A stretch of DNA of 64,000 nt from Paenibacillus spongiae (GCF_024734895.1 NZ_CP091430.1:1404001-1468000), one strand, 5' to 3'; positions 25,572 through 34,165 are shown, counted from the stretch's first letter. A program made the numbers and translations. The notes: generated from the sequence alone by a model not told the origin.

Positions 25572-27095
25572 TTATTCTGTTTCTGCAGCAGCCTTTTCTT
25601 CGTCGGTATTTTCACTCGGAGTTTCCTCGCCTGGCTGTGGTTTGGGCAATTCCGACTCCTTCAGCCAGCGCATGCCGCCGGTGGTCTCGACGAAAAGCCA
25701 GCCCTTCCAGCGCTCGCGTACGGGAGCGGATTGCTCTGTAAGCCGTATGGCCGATGGAGCTGCAGCAAGCGGCGAGTCATAGAGACCGATATCCGGTCCG
25801 AGCGTTACCGTCATATTCTCCGTCTTCTCGTATGGACCGCTCAGTACGGCGCGCGAGGAGATCCAGCTGGTGCCCGATGACGTCCGCACCTCCAGCCAAT
25901 CGCCCTTCATGCGGATCGTCGCATAACGTCCGGGCGCAAGGATTCCGGCTTGCTTCGATTTCAAATCCGGATACAAATAGCTGGTCTCGCTTGACGTCAA
26001 CCGGATATTCGAGGTGAGAGGAGCAGTTTGCTGGCGCTGCAGCCAAAGCTCGTAGCCGGTTTGGGCGAGAAACCAGCCGGTATTCTTATGCTGTCCCCAA
26101 ATACGCGGCCACTCCGATAACGGCACATGTGTTTCTCCGGCCGAACGGCCGAGCTCCGGCGTAAGCCCTGGACGTCCGAAATCCTGGATGAACCAGTCGG
26201 TGAAGCCTCCGCCTGAAGGATTCGCCTGCGGCTGCACCAGCCGATAGCCCGTAAGCTTCGCATAAGAAGAGGCGAATTGATAATCTCTTGCGACGTTGGC
26301 CGGCTTCGTCTTGAAATTCCAATACAAAATCTCGCCGGAGCTATGGTATGCGACCGCGACTTCCGGTTTGACGGAGCGTGCCAGGTCATACATTGCCTTG
26401 GCTTCTTTCGCCTGCAGCGGCTGTTTGCCTCTGTAATTCATATAATACGGTCCGGGAGCCGGGTTCTTGATATTGGCCCAGCCTGCCGGATATTGACGAT
26501 TCAGGTCAATTCCTTTGGCGTTGGCTTTCCAACGCTTGAAATTCGCGCTTCCCCCGTTCATGCGAAGGAGCGAAGCGTGATCGGAGGCAGGGAAGGCCGA
26601 TAGGCCAAGCTGCTGAAGGGTAACTCCGTCCGGGTTGACCATCGGCACCAGGCGGAAGGTGACTCTGTCCAACAAATCGCGGACACGATAACCGTCAGGA
26701 GTGACAGCATTGTTCTCATATTGCACGGCTATCTGTTCCATCAGCTTCATCATGGTAACGGTCGTAATCCATTCGCGGGCATGGTGAGAGCCGAGCAGTA
26801 GAATAATGGCGGGTCCGTTGCCGATATCGGCGGTCCACAGCTTGCGGCCGTATTCGCTTTCGCCTGCTGAACCGGTGCGAATGAGGTCGGGATAACGGGC
26901 TGCAAGCGATTGCAAATCGGCGCTCATCCGATCATAGGTATAGATTTGCTGCGGTTTGACTATGGCAGGTGCTGCCGCTTGACCATTGGCCGTGGATGTA
27001 CCCGGAATGGCGAGCAAGAGAAGGGTAAGTGCGCAAAGCAGGGCTATCCATCTGAAGGGGTAGCGGGTGGAGGTCTGCTGTGAATAAAGTTGCAT
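25572..27095 (-). CDS. Secreted M14 zinc carboxypeptidase with SH3-like domain
   Basis: A 507-residue enzyme. Signal peptide 1-35 (ALTLLLLAIPGTSTANG). The M14 fold shows GSHHAREWITT (zinc His and Glu of HxxE), substrate-binding Arg in RMNGGSANFKRWKANAKGID, third zinc His in VAYHSSGEILYWNF, and catalytic Glu in GLTPELGRSAGE. C-terminal about 130 residues form an SH3-like cell-wall-binding region with two related copies (YPDLKSKQAGILAPGRYATI and later VTLGPDIGLYDSP). It removes residues from peptides or wall peptides outside the cell. ATG at 27095; minus-strand single gene. A sibling regulator with ArsR fold is upstream but separate. Confidence 0.92.
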   Translation of the reverse strand: MQLYSQQTSTRYPFRWIALLCALTLLLLAIPGTSTANGQAAAPAIVKPQQIYTYDRMSADLQSLAARYPDLIRTGSAGESEYGRKLWTADIGNGPAIILLLGSHHAREWITTVTMMKLMEQIAVQYENNAVTPDGYRVRDLLDRVTFRLVPMVNPDGVTLQQLGLSAFPASDHASLLRMNGGSANFKRWKANAKGIDLNRQYPAGWANIKNPAPGPYYMNYRGKQPLQAKEAKAMYDLARSVKPEVAVAYHSSGEILYWNFKTKPANVARDYQFASSYAKLTGYRLVQPQANPSGGGFTDWFIQDFGRPGLTPELGRSAGETHVPLSEWPRIWGQHKNTGWFLAQTGYELWLQRQQTAPLTSNIRLTSSETSYLYPDLKSKQAGILAPGRYATIRMKGDWLEVRTSSGTSWISSRAVLSGPYEKTENMTVTLGPDIGLYDSPLAAAPSAIRLTEQSAPVRERWKGWLFVETTGGMRWLKESELPKPQPGEETPSENTDEEKAAAETE

Positions 27096-27240
27096 AAGTC
27101 TGAAGTCGCTCCTATAATGTCGAATTTTGGATGAATGGTGTTTATTTCGACATTACAGGGCGATATCCTGCCAATATATTCATTTAGATTCTATTAAAAG
27201 TGTCTAAAGAACCTTGTTTTATGTTAATGATGGTCTTTGG

Positions 27241-27849
27241 TCATGATAATGTTTCCCATTTCTCCCACATTTCGCGAGGGTTCCGTTCATAGATCTCCTG
27301 CTCCCGGAACAAGTAAGCATGCATAATAAACTCTCTGCGTATGGTAGCGTAATCCGGATGAAACTGCTGGATGAACGCGTTCAACTCTTTCTCCTTATAA
27401 GGTCTGCCTGGTTCTAGCTTCTCGGCGAGATGCTCCAGCACAATCCGCTTCTTCTTCAGCTGAGCCGGAATGTGCTTGAGCTTGCCTTCCGAGGTGAAAA
27501 AATTCCGAATGACGGATTGCTTCAGCCTTTCGTTCTTATCATCCATTTCCTCGGGCTCCTTTAACTCGGCAGCCGGCTTCTCGAACAGCCGCTGCATCGC
27601 ATTAGCATATTGCTTCAAAAAATACGTATTCAACGAAAAGAAAATCGCGTTCTTATCGCGCCGTTCATTAAGGAGACTGACAGCGCGCAGCTTCGCGGCA
27701 TGGTGGGTCACTGTAGCCGGCGAGAGGCAGAGTTTCTCGGCAAGCTCTTGTCCGGTCAATTCGCCATCCGCCAATAAGATGAGCATTCGAACGCGTGTAG
27801 GATCTGCAAGCGCCTTGTGATAGCCGACGATTTTATCCAGCTGCATCAT
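27241..27849 (-). CDS. ArsR-type HTH regulator with DUF2087-like C-terminal domain
   Basis: A 202-residue protein. An ArsR winged helix covers residues 1-75 (KIVGYHKALADPTRVRMLIL, LTGQELAEKLCLSPATVTHH). The remainder matches the DUF2087 pattern (IPAQLKKKRIVLEHLAEKLE, GRPYKEKELNAFIQQFHPDY, TIRREFIMHAYLFRE). DUF2087 appears alone or fused to ArsR/MerR regulators; its ligand is unknown. Metal-binding Cys pairs of true ArsR proteins are not present. A palindrome 29 bases upstream of the ATG is a likely self-operator. Confidence 0.87.
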   Translation of the reverse strand: MMQLDKIVGYHKALADPTRVRMLILLADGELTGQELAEKLCLSPATVTHHAAKLRAVSLLNERRDKNAIFFSLNTYFLKQYANAMQRLFEKPAAELKEPEEMDDKNERLKQSVIRNFFTSEGKLKHIPAQLKKKRIVLEHLAEKLEPGRPYKEKELNAFIQQFHPDYATIRREFIMHAYLFREQEIYERNPREMWEKWETLS

Positions 27850-27877
27850 GAATCCATTCTCACGCCCCTTGAAATTA

Positions 27878-27897
27878 AATTAGATAATCATCTAATT
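27878..27897. promoter_or_regulatory. Probable operator of the ArsR/DUF2087 gene
   Basis: AATTAGAT-AATC-ATCTAATT, an 8-4-8 perfect inverted repeat in the promoter region; a further half copy (TTAGATAATAATC) follows. Similar A+T palindromes are ArsR-family sites. Confidence 0.6.
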
Positions 27898-27962
27898 AGA
27901 TAATAATCGAATTGAATTGCGCTGTCAATCCGCATTGGACTAATGAAAGCGCTGTTTTCTTT

Positions 27963-27990
27963 TTGACATGATCAAAAAATGGAGTAAACT
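27963..27990 (+). promoter_or_regulatory. Promoter for the transaldolase-like gene
   Basis: TTGACA (27963-27968), 16-base spacer, TAAACT (27985-27990). Confidence 0.6.
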
Positions 27991-28033
27991 TAAATGAGTG
28001 GTCAGCGATGACCGATCATGGGGAGTGATTGCG

Positions 28034-28678
28034 ATGAAGTTTTTTCTGGACACCGCTAATGTTGATGAAATCAAAAGGATCGTAAAGCTCGGTCTAGTGG
28101 ATGGGGTAACGACTAACCCGTCGCTGATCGTAAAGGAAGGCCGCGACTTCAAACAGGTTGTACAAGAAATCTGTTCCTTCGTCAACGGACCGGTCAGTGC
28201 GGAGGTTATCGGCACGAAGGCCGAAGACATGCTGAAAGAAGCGGAAGAGCTTGCTTCATGGGCGCCTAATGTCGTCATCAAGCTGCCGATGACTGAGGAT
28301 GGCCTGTATGCAACGCATGCGCTTACCCAGAAGGGCATTAAGACGAATGTCACGCTCGTGTTCTCCGTTGCCCAAGGACTTATGGCTGCCAAAGCGGGCG
28401 CGACGTACATCAGCCCGTTCGTTGGAAGACTGGATGATATCGCCGTTGACGGCATGAAGCTGATTCGCGATCTGCGTACCGTCATCGAAAATTACCAGCT
28501 CCCGACGGAGATCATCGTTGCCAGCATTCGTAACGTCGGCCATGTAGAACAAGCGGCGATTGCAGGCGGCCATATTGCTACGATCCCGGGCTCGCTGCTG
28601 CCTTCGCTATGGAAGCATCCGTTGACCGATATCGGTATCGAGCGTTTCTTGAGCGACTGGAGCAAGATGGGCAAGTGA
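28034..28678 (+). CDS. fsa: Fructose-6-phosphate aldolase / TalC-type transaldolase
   Basis: A 214-residue small transaldolase. Starts at ATG 28034, after GGGAGTG; an in-frame GTG at 27998 is less likely. Signatures: [16 protein letters not shown] at the N-terminus, [14 protein letters not shown], Schiff-base Lys83 in [13 protein letters not shown], and [16 protein letters not shown]; the end is [10 protein letters not shown]. The family moves dihydroxyacetone units in sugar-phosphate metabolism (sedoheptulose-7-P or fructose-6-P). Short type (about 215) matches TalC of Bacillus. Single-gene unit with its own promoter. Confidence 0.94.
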   Translation: MKFFLDTANVDEIKRIVKLGLVDGVTTNPSLIVKEGRDFKQVVQEICSFVNGPVSAEVIGTKAEDMLKEAEELASWAPNVVIKLPMTEDGLYATHALTQKGIKTNVTLVFSVAQGLMAAKAGATYISPFVGRLDDIAVDGMKLIRDLRTVIENYQLPTEIIVASIRNVGHVEQAAIAGGHIATIPGSLLPSLWKHPLTDIGIERFLSDWSKMGK

Positions 28679-28714
28679 GCTTGCAGCTTCTTTTGTATGC
28701 GCTTCATAAACGAT

Positions 28715-28756
28715 AATAGGGATTTCGCTTGTCTGATGACAACCGAAATCCCTAAT
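28715..28756 (+). terminator. Hairpin after fsa
   Basis: AATAGGGATTTCG pairs with CGAAATCCCTAATT around a 16-base loop. It lacks a T-run; probable weak terminator or 3' stabiliser. Confidence 0.5.
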
Positions 28757-28863
28757 TCATCCAACCCGTGCTATTCAATTGTTACTGACACACTCCGTTC
28801 GACACAACTCGCGTTGCCTATTCAACAATCACTTCGAAGGTTACATTCAACTTTTGGGTCCCC

Positions 28864-29112
28864 ACATGTCTCAAGCAAGCAATGATTGCTTACTCCTTTC
28901 CTTATTCTTTCCTTTTGCTGACAACCGCGCTCCGGCTTATTTCGGCCCTACGGTTGCAGTTACCTGACAACCGCGCTCCGGCTAATCCCAGAGATAGTGG
29001 TTGCAGTTACCTGCCAACCGAGCTCCGAGTCATTCGGATCTAACGGTTACAGTTACCTGACAACCGAGCTCCGATGCATATCGGATCTAACGGTTGCAGT
29101 TCAGAGACATGT
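28864..29112. repeat. Array of four 46-bp hairpin units bounded by inverted repeats
   Basis: Four tandem units: 28918-28963, 28964-29010, 29011-29056, 29057-29102. Each begins CTGNCAACCG, has CTCCG..CGGA in the middle and ends CGGTTGCAGTTAC, so each unit folds as a hairpin (CAACCG with CGGTTG; TCCGA with TCGGA). ACATGTCTC (28864-28872) and GAGACATGT (29104-29112) flank the array as an inverted repeat. No gene is present from 28757 to 29413. Confidence 0.8.
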
Positions 29113-29413
29113 TTCGCTAACCTGCTTCATTGGACTATCCCCTCTCCGGTGTTTACATCATTCGACTTCAGCTCATCTGCGAAATTGTAGTTGAATGATA
29201 TGTCTTTATTGTAAGGGGGAAATAAAATTATGTAAATATTCAGAAAATTCAAATAACGGTTATTTGGATAAGCTAATGCCCAATATTCGCTGCTTTCCTC
29301 GGGTTTATTTACAATTGCTCCATATTTCATAATGGATAATTATGTTAAAAAACAATAAATAAAGCGGCATATCGCCGCCGAACACCGGGACAGCTGCGTA
29401 TGAACTAACAATA

Positions 29414-29596
29414 TTAATAGGATTGCTCTTCGACCGTTAGCGAATTTTCCGGATTGCGATACAAATTGCATATAACGCCAAACAGAGCGGCGCCGACTGT
29501 CTTGTAATCCTGCTGCTTTACGGCTGTTGCGATGAACGCCCAGACAAACACGAGAACGTAGATCGGGTCGAAGTAGATTCCTCTCCTCGATGATGG
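29414..29596 (-). pseudogene. TspO/MBR-family remnant
   Basis: The minus strand reads IYFDPIYVLVFVWAFIATAV and then KQQDYKTVGAALFGVICNLY, ending EEQSY at TAA. The VFVWAFIAIAVKQ pattern is that of the C-terminal part of Firmicute TspO-like membrane proteins. An in-frame stop lies upstream and no start is present, so only the 3' end (about 55 codons) remains. Confidence 0.6.
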
Positions 29597-29651
29597 TATC
29601 TATTCACCATTACGATTGTTCGTTAAACGAGGCTATAAGAATGAAAAAGGA

Positions 29652-29680
29652 TTGACAGCTGCAAAGAGGCACGCTATATT
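29652..29680 (+). promoter_or_regulatory. Promoter for the MBL hydrolase gene
   Basis: TTGACA (29652-29657), 17-base spacer, TATATT (29675-29680). It is immediately followed by a 27-bp operator-like palindrome. Confidence 0.75.
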
Positions 29681-29681
29681 A

Positions 29682-29708
29682 TAACCATCGGTTAGTAACC
29701 AATGGTTA
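29682..29708. promoter_or_regulatory. 27-bp operator-like palindrome after the -10 box
   Basis: Arms of 12 bases, TAACCATCGGTT and AACCAATGGTTA, pair at 11 of 12 positions around a 3-base centre. Position over the transcription start implies repression. A nested GGTT-AACC core resembles TetR-family sites. No TetR or MarR gene lies next to it, so the regulator is unlinked. Confidence 0.7.
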
Positions 29709-29732
29709 TTTAAATAGAGCGGAGTGATTGAG

Positions 29733-30392
29733 ATGAAAATTGAGCAAATATCGGATCATGTATGGAGCTTAAAAACGTGGATGCTTATCCCGGTTACGGT
29801 GTGGATCGTCAAAGAGGAGGATGGTGTCGTATTGATTGATGCAGGAATCTCCGGCATGGCTAAGGGGATCATATCCTTCATCGACCGGCTGAACGCCGGA
29901 CCGTTGAAAGCGATACTGCTGACGCACGGGCATTCCGATCATGTCGGGGCGCTGGAACGGATTTTGATGAGGTGGCCTGTCCCGGTATACGCACATCGTA
30001 TTGAGATGCCTTATATGGAAGGGGATATGGCCTATCCACGCCGCAAGAAAGCCGCGCAGTCCGTCGGGAAAGGAATTGCGGCAGCGCTTCAAGAAACGCA
30101 GGGAGGCGAGATTGAGGGAAGGGGCAGCTTGAAACCTTACCTCACGCCAGGGCATTCACCGGGGCATGTCGTCTACTATCATGAGCAGGACGGCGTGCTG
30201 TTGACGGGGGACCTATTCACCTCGAAGAAAGGCAAGCTGCGCAAGCCGATGGCGATGTTCACGGCGGATATGGATGAAGCGATACGGAGCAGCGCGATTG
30301 TAAGCAAGCTGAAGCCGAAACGGCTTGAAGTTTGCCACGGCGGCCCGGTGCTTGCTCCTGCGGAGCAAATGAAGATGTATTTGCAGCTGTGA
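29733..30392 (+). CDS. MBL-fold metallo-hydrolase
   Basis: A 219-residue beta-lactamase-fold hydrolase. The start is ATG 29733 with GGAG eight bases before; a GTG at 29724 overlaps the ribosome site and is unlikely. The metal motif is LTHGHSDHVGALE (HxHxDH) near 72-84, next ligands are in YLTPGHSPGHVVYY and VLLTGDLFTS, and the last His is in VCHGGPVLAP. Such enzymes act on thioesters, lactones, lactams or phosphates using two metal ions. Substrate is not indicated. Expression is probably inducible through the palindrome upstream. Confidence 0.9.
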   Translation: MKIEQISDHVWSLKTWMLIPVTVWIVKEEDGVVLIDAGISGMAKGIISFIDRLNAGPLKAILLTHGHSDHVGALERILMRWPVPVYAHRIEMPYMEGDMAYPRRKKAAQSVGKGIAAALQETQGGEIEGRGSLKPYLTPGHSPGHVVYYHEQDGVLLTGDLFTSKKGKLRKPMAMFTADMDEAIRSSAIVSKLKPKRLEVCHGGPVLAPAEQMKMYLQL

Positions 30393-30483
30393 GCGGCGGG
30401 ATTGGACATAGATGCCGTATTGGCTCATGTCTGGAGGAGATTGTGGTGGTGCAGGCGGTTCACCTGCATCATCACTTTTTTCG

Positions 30484-30813
30484 TTATGCAACCGGGGTGC
30501 CGTTCGGGACGGATTCATCCGGGCGAAGCAGCACGACATCGCCTTCCTCCGGCACGCCTCCGAGAATAAGCACCTCGGATTTGAACCCGGCGACGCGGCG
30601 CGGCGGAAAATTAACGACGGCCGCTACTTGACGGCCGATCAGCTGATCAGGCGTGTAGCGCCGCGTTATTTGGGCGCTGGACGGCTTGAGGCCGAGCTCG
30701 CCGAAATCGATCTGCAGCTTAATAGCCGGTGTACGGGCCTCGGGAAAGGGCTCAGCGCCAACTATCGTTCCGATTCGAATATCCAGTTTCATAAAATCCT
30801 CAATATCGGCCAT
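30484..30813 (-). CDS. csaA: CsaA-type chaperone / tRNA-binding-domain protein
   Basis: A 109-residue single-domain protein: DIEDFMKLDIRIGTIVGAEP, PAIKLQIDFGELGLKPSSAQ, ITRRYTPDQLIGRQVAAVVN and a NGTPV tail. This is the EMAP/tRNA-binding OB fold of CsaA, a dimeric chaperone that helps protein export in Bacillus. ATG 30813 overlaps the stop of the upstream frame (TAATG), and GGAGG lies nine to ten bases before, so the two are coupled. Length and sequence are normal for CsaA. Confidence 0.93.
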   Translation of the reverse strand: MADIEDFMKLDIRIGTIVGAEPFPEARTPAIKLQIDFGELGLKPSSAQITRRYTPDQLIGRQVAAVVNFPPRRVAGFKSEVLILGGVPEEGDVVLLRPDESVPNGTPVA

Positions 30814-31318
30814 TAGCCAATTACCTCCTTGCGATCGTTCCAAGATTGAAGCAGACGCTCGGCGCGCCTTATGTTTTTCTTCATGTACACAGGCGTTCTT
30901 GGATGGGCTAATGCTTCTTCCGCAGTCATCCAGCTTAGGCCCTTAGCCTCCTCCGGGCTTGCGGGATCGCTTCCCCATGGCGCAATCAAACCTTTTCGTT
31001 CGTATACGATACGCGAGAGTCAAGCGAGAGCTTCAGAAGATGCTGTGCTTCATCCCATTCGATCTCGGGCTGGTCGCGGTCGAACAACCACCATTTCCGC
31101 GCATCGGAACCGGACTCTTCCTCGAAGTAAAACAGATTGAGGTCGCTTTCGAGCCGTTTCACCTCGGCACCGACATGAGCTGCGACATTGCGCACCGTAA
31201 CGACCCATCGTTCGCCGTCCTGTTCGAGTATGAACGGACAACCGCTGACGGATGTATCCAGCAGAAGTCTCCCGATAACTTGTTTGATCAGCAGTCTTTT
31301 ATTCACGAGTTCAGGCAT
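30813..31318 (-). pseudogene. Conserved hypothetical gene split by a frameshift
   Basis: ATG 31318 after AGGAGGT starts a 110-residue frame (MPELVNKRLLIKQVIGRLLL; QDGERWVVTVRNVAAHVGAE; LFDRDQPEIEWDEAQHLLKL) that ends at TGA 30986. The coding sequence continues without break in the next frame (GLIAPWGSDPASPEEAKGLS, then MTAEEALAHPRTPVYMKKNI) to a TAA overlapping the csaA start. A single missing A in the AAAA run near 30993 explains the shift; with it restored the protein would be about 168 residues. No family recognised. Could be a recent inactivation, a sequencing error, or slippage at the A-run. Confidence 0.65.
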
Positions 31319-31333
31319 TTGGACCTCCTAAAA

Positions 31334-31568
31334 GTTTTGTGGAGCCAGTCCCCTCCGAGCAAGCAACGCAACAAAACTCGCTTCGGAAGGATAGGCTTCG
31401 TTTTGTGGAGCCAGTCCCCTCCGAGCAAGCAACGCAACAAAACTCGCTTCGGAAGGATAGGCTTCGTTTTGTGGAGCCAGTCCCCTCCGAGCAAGCAACG
31501 CAACAAAACTCGCTTCGGAAGGATAGACTTCGTTTTGTGGAGCCAGTCAAATCTGAGCAAGTTTCGCC
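31334..31568. repeat. Three 66-bp direct repeats plus a partial copy
   Basis: Units at 31334-31399, 31400-31465 and 31466-31531 are identical but for one base (GGCTTC against GACTTC in the third). A fourth, diverged part follows (31532-31568). The unit length is 22 codons, so frames stay open through the array in several readings without real coding signs. Each contains TCCGAGC and GCTTCGGA, which can pair. The array lies between pirin and the split gene. Confidence 0.9.
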
Positions 31569-31570
31569 GC

Positions 31571-32269
31571 TTATGGCAGGTCAATCAACATGAACATGGC
31601 GCCGGCATCAGATTCCAACACGAGCTCCGGGTGTTCGGTAATACGGGCGGAATCCTGTCCTGCAAGCTTGACCGAGCCATCCAGCGTCAGTCCGCCTTCG
31701 ATCACGAAGATATAGATTCTGCGCCCTTCCGGCTGCTGGAAGCGCACGGAATGCCCTGGTTCGAGCCGGGAGAGATACATCGTCAAGTCTTGGTGGATAT
31801 GTGCAACATGCTTACTGGACCGGTGCGAGACGATCGGAAGCAGCGCATTCTTCATCTCTGCAGGGTCGTACGAGGTCGTTTCGTAGGATGGGGAAAGCTT
31901 GCTCTCACCCGGCGTGAACCATATTTGCAGCAGGTGGCATTCTTCATCCGACGGGTTGACCTCCGAGTGAATAATGCCCGTACCGGCCGACATCCGCTGG
32001 ACGCCACCGAAGCTGGTAACGGCGGTATGGCCTGTGCTGTCTTCATGCTTCAGCTGTCCCTTCAACACGACAGATACAATCTCCATCTCGCGATGAGGAT
32101 GTGCGCCGAAGCCGTGACCGCCTTGTATAATATCATCGTTAAATACACGCAAAGCACCGAATTCGGTATTCGCGGCATCATAATAATCGCCGAACGAAAA
32201 GCTGAACCGGCTCCGCAGCCATCCTCTGTCTCCCGCAAAGCGGGATGAATCCGGATAAACCTTAATCAT
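31571..32269 (-). CDS. Pirin-family cupin protein
   Basis: A 232-residue double-cupin. Start chosen at ATG 32269, nine bases after AAGGGAG; an ATG six bases earlier is also possible. The N-terminal cupin has the metal ligands in GFGAHPHREMEIVSVVLKGQ, with a further His in GIIHSEVNPS. PHEN-like core then VQRMSAGTGI. Pirins bind Fe and in bacteria some act as quercetinase or oxidative-stress factors. No neighbour gives a specific clue. Confidence 0.93.
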   Translation of the reverse strand: MIKVYPDSSRFAGDRGWLRSRFSFSFGDYYDAANTEFGALRVFNDDIIQGGHGFGAHPHREMEIVSVVLKGQLKHEDSTGHTAVTSFGGVQRMSAGTGIIHSEVNPSDEECHLLQIWFTPGESKLSPSYETTSYDPAEMKNALLPIVSHRSSKHVAHIHQDLTMYLSRLEPGHSVRFQQPEGRRIYIFVIEGGLTLDGSVKLAGQDSARITEHPELVLESDAGAMFMLIDLP

Positions 32270-32624
32270 GGACATTCGCTCCCTTCTTATAAGATTACGA
32301 TACCATGTCCGGCAGTAAGGTTGCAAAAGCAAACGCCGTATCTGCAGCAGAAGACTTCGTCGGCTTATTTGGTTATGGCAGAGCGGCGATTATAAGCTCG
32401 GGATGTCTATTTTATGCCCATTGACGGCAAAGAGGGAGCGATCCTTCTCGGAGATGCTATCGCGATCTTTTTCTCGCTATATGGATCTAGCCGGATGCCG
32501 CAGGAATGGTTCAGTTCTCATCCTTCTTCCGGTATTCCTTCAGGGGCAGCGGCAGTTCATGCGGAACGTGTCATAATTTCCCGGGCAATTGGAAAGAGGT
32601 TCATGAATGAAGCGGCAAACAAGC

Positions 32625-32656
32625 AAGGGCATCCCTCTTAATGCAAGGATGCCCTT
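32625..32656 (-). terminator. Hairpin after the TrkH gene
   Basis: Perfect 10-bp arms AAGGGCATCC (32625-32634) and GGATGCCCTT (32647-32656). Downstream on the minus strand is GCTTGTTTGCC, a poor T-run. The rest of 32270-32701 has no gene; an open frame at 32414-32641 lacks coding features. Confidence 0.55.
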
Positions 32657-32701
32657 CGTTCTGTTGGCTGACGTTAAGGATAACGCCGGCAATGGCAGCC
32701 A

Positions 32702-34051
32702 TTATTGGCCGACAATAACATGCTCTTTCGGGTAGCGGATACGTACCGGCTGATCATCTTTTCTCAGAAGCAGCAGATTGACGAGTCCGATCCGTCCGAT
32801 AATCATCGTGATAATAAGTACGATCTTGCTCGCTGTACTCAAAGTTTCGGTTATCCCTGCGGAGAGGCCTGTCGTTCCGAATGCGGAACAAACCTCGAAC
32901 AACAGCCGCTCGAACGGAATGTCTTCAAAGGCCGTAAGCAGAAGGACCGCTGTGAAAATAAGTCCGATGGCAACGAAGAACACGATGAAGGCTCGCTTGA
33001 TGTCGTCCTCCTCCAGTTCCCTGTTGAACACTTTGACGTCCTTATATCCCCTCATATAAGCAAACACCGCTGCTACAATCACGAAGAATGTAGTCGTGCG
33101 TATTCCCCCGCCCACACTGCTTGGCGATGCCCCGATGAACATCAATCCGGACAGCATCATCATCGTCGATGTGGAGAGAAGGGAAACATCCATCGTCGAT
33201 AACCCGCCGCTGCGGGACGAGACGGAATGGAATAGAGAGTAGAAGAACGATTCATGCCATGATTTATCCTGCAGAAACCCGCCCTGCTCGAACACATAGA
33301 ACAGGATCGCTCCCGCAACGATCAATACGCCGAAGGTGAGGGTCGTGATTTTCGTGAATAGCGAAAAATGCTGACGCTGCTTCCGGTTCACCAGCCGGCG
33401 CTTCAGCTCGAGCAATACGGGGAATCCGATTGCGCCGCTAATGATGAGAAGCATGACGATAAGCTGATAAATGTAGTCGCCAGCATAGCTGATCATGGAA
33501 TCGCTTTGCAGGAAGAAGCCGGCGTTGGTGAACGCGCTGACCGATGTGAAGAAGCTGTTGAAATAGGCAGTGTACCAGTGCTCATGATAGCCGGCCATCC
33601 ATGTATAGGTTCCTAGCAGAACCGTTCCGATTAGTTCAATAATGACTGCAATCATCAGGATGCTTCGCATTAATTGAACCAAGCCGGCCAGTCCCGGACG
33701 ATTATGATCGGTAGCAATGACTTTGCGCTGCTCCAGGCCGATCCGCTGACCGAACAGAAGCCAGAAGAGTGTGCTGAGCGTCATGATGCCGATGCCGCCT
33801 ATTTGGAATAGGACGGTAAGAAGAATAAGACCGGCATTGTTGAACACCTCGTGAACGGTAATCACGCTGAGACCTGTCACGCTGACCGAGCTGGCTGCCG
33901 TAAACAAAGCGTCAATGAAGGTTAAGCTGACTCCAGGCTTATGAAAGATAGGGAGGCGAAGCAGGACTGCTGCCAGGAAGGTCGTAAGAATATAGAGCAT
34001 AACGACAAGTTGTACGGAGCTCAACCTTCGTTTGCGGGAAGGTAAACGCAA
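32702..34051 (-). CDS. TrkH/KtrB-type potassium uptake channel subunit
   Basis: A 449-residue membrane protein. TTG start with GGAGG nine bases upstream. Four membrane-pore-membrane repeats are visible through their filter segments: SSVSVTGLSVIT, SVSAFTNAGFF, SSRSGGLSTMDV and AFGTTGLSAGIT. The length and repeats are of the KtrB/KtrD class of Gram-positive K+ uptake, which normally works with a KtrA/KtrC gating ring. No ring gene is next to it, so it may be of the KtrD kind, whose partner lies elsewhere. Confidence 0.93.
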   Translation of the reverse strand: MRLPSRKRRLSSVQLVVMLYILTTFLAAVLLRLPIFHKPGVSLTFIDALFTAASSVSVTGLSVITVHEVFNNAGLILLTVLFQIGGIGIMTLSTLFWLLFGQRIGLEQRKVIATDHNRPGLAGLVQLMRSILMIAVIIELIGTVLLGTYTWMAGYHEHWYTAYFNSFFTSVSAFTNAGFFLQSDSMISYAGDYIYQLIVMLLIISGAIGFPVLLELKRRLVNRKQRQHFSLFTKITTLTFGVLIVAGAILFYVFEQGGFLQDKSWHESFFYSLFHSVSSRSGGLSTMDVSLLSTSTMMMLSGLMFIGASPSSVGGGIRTTTFFVIVAAVFAYMRGYKDVKVFNRELEEDDIKRAFIVFFVAIGLIFTAVLLLTAFEDIPFERLLFEVCSAFGTTGLSAGITETLSTASKIVLIITMIIGRIGLVNLLLLRKDDQPVRIRYPKEHVIVGQ

Positions 34052-34130
34052 GATGATCGTCCTCCATAAGGCCTTTTAGATGTATGATACCAGATTGTGC
34101 GGTAATTAGACAAAATAAGCCTGTGTAATA

Positions 34131-34165
34131 TAAAAAACGGGACGCCTGTCAGCCAGACGTCCCGT
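34131..34165 (-). terminator. Rho-independent terminator of the M29 aminopeptidase gene
   Basis: On the minus strand, ACGGGACG pairs with CGTCCCGT and is followed by TTTTTTA. Confidence 0.88.

Noticed and set aside
28864-29112. CRISPR array
   Set aside because: The units are whole hairpins with no unique spacers between them.
29127-29330. 67-codon minus frame
   Set aside because: A+T-rich without a ribosome site; composition is like non-coding sequence.
31334-31568. CRISPR array
   Set aside because: The repeats are contiguous 66-bp units without spacers, and no cas genes are near.
30959-32248. Plus-strand frame of 429 codons through the 66-bp repeats
   Set aside because: It runs opposite pirin and the split gene; the open frame comes from a repeat length divisible by three.
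32414-32641. 75-codon plus frame
   Set aside because: No ribosome site, no domain pattern, ends in the TrkH terminator.
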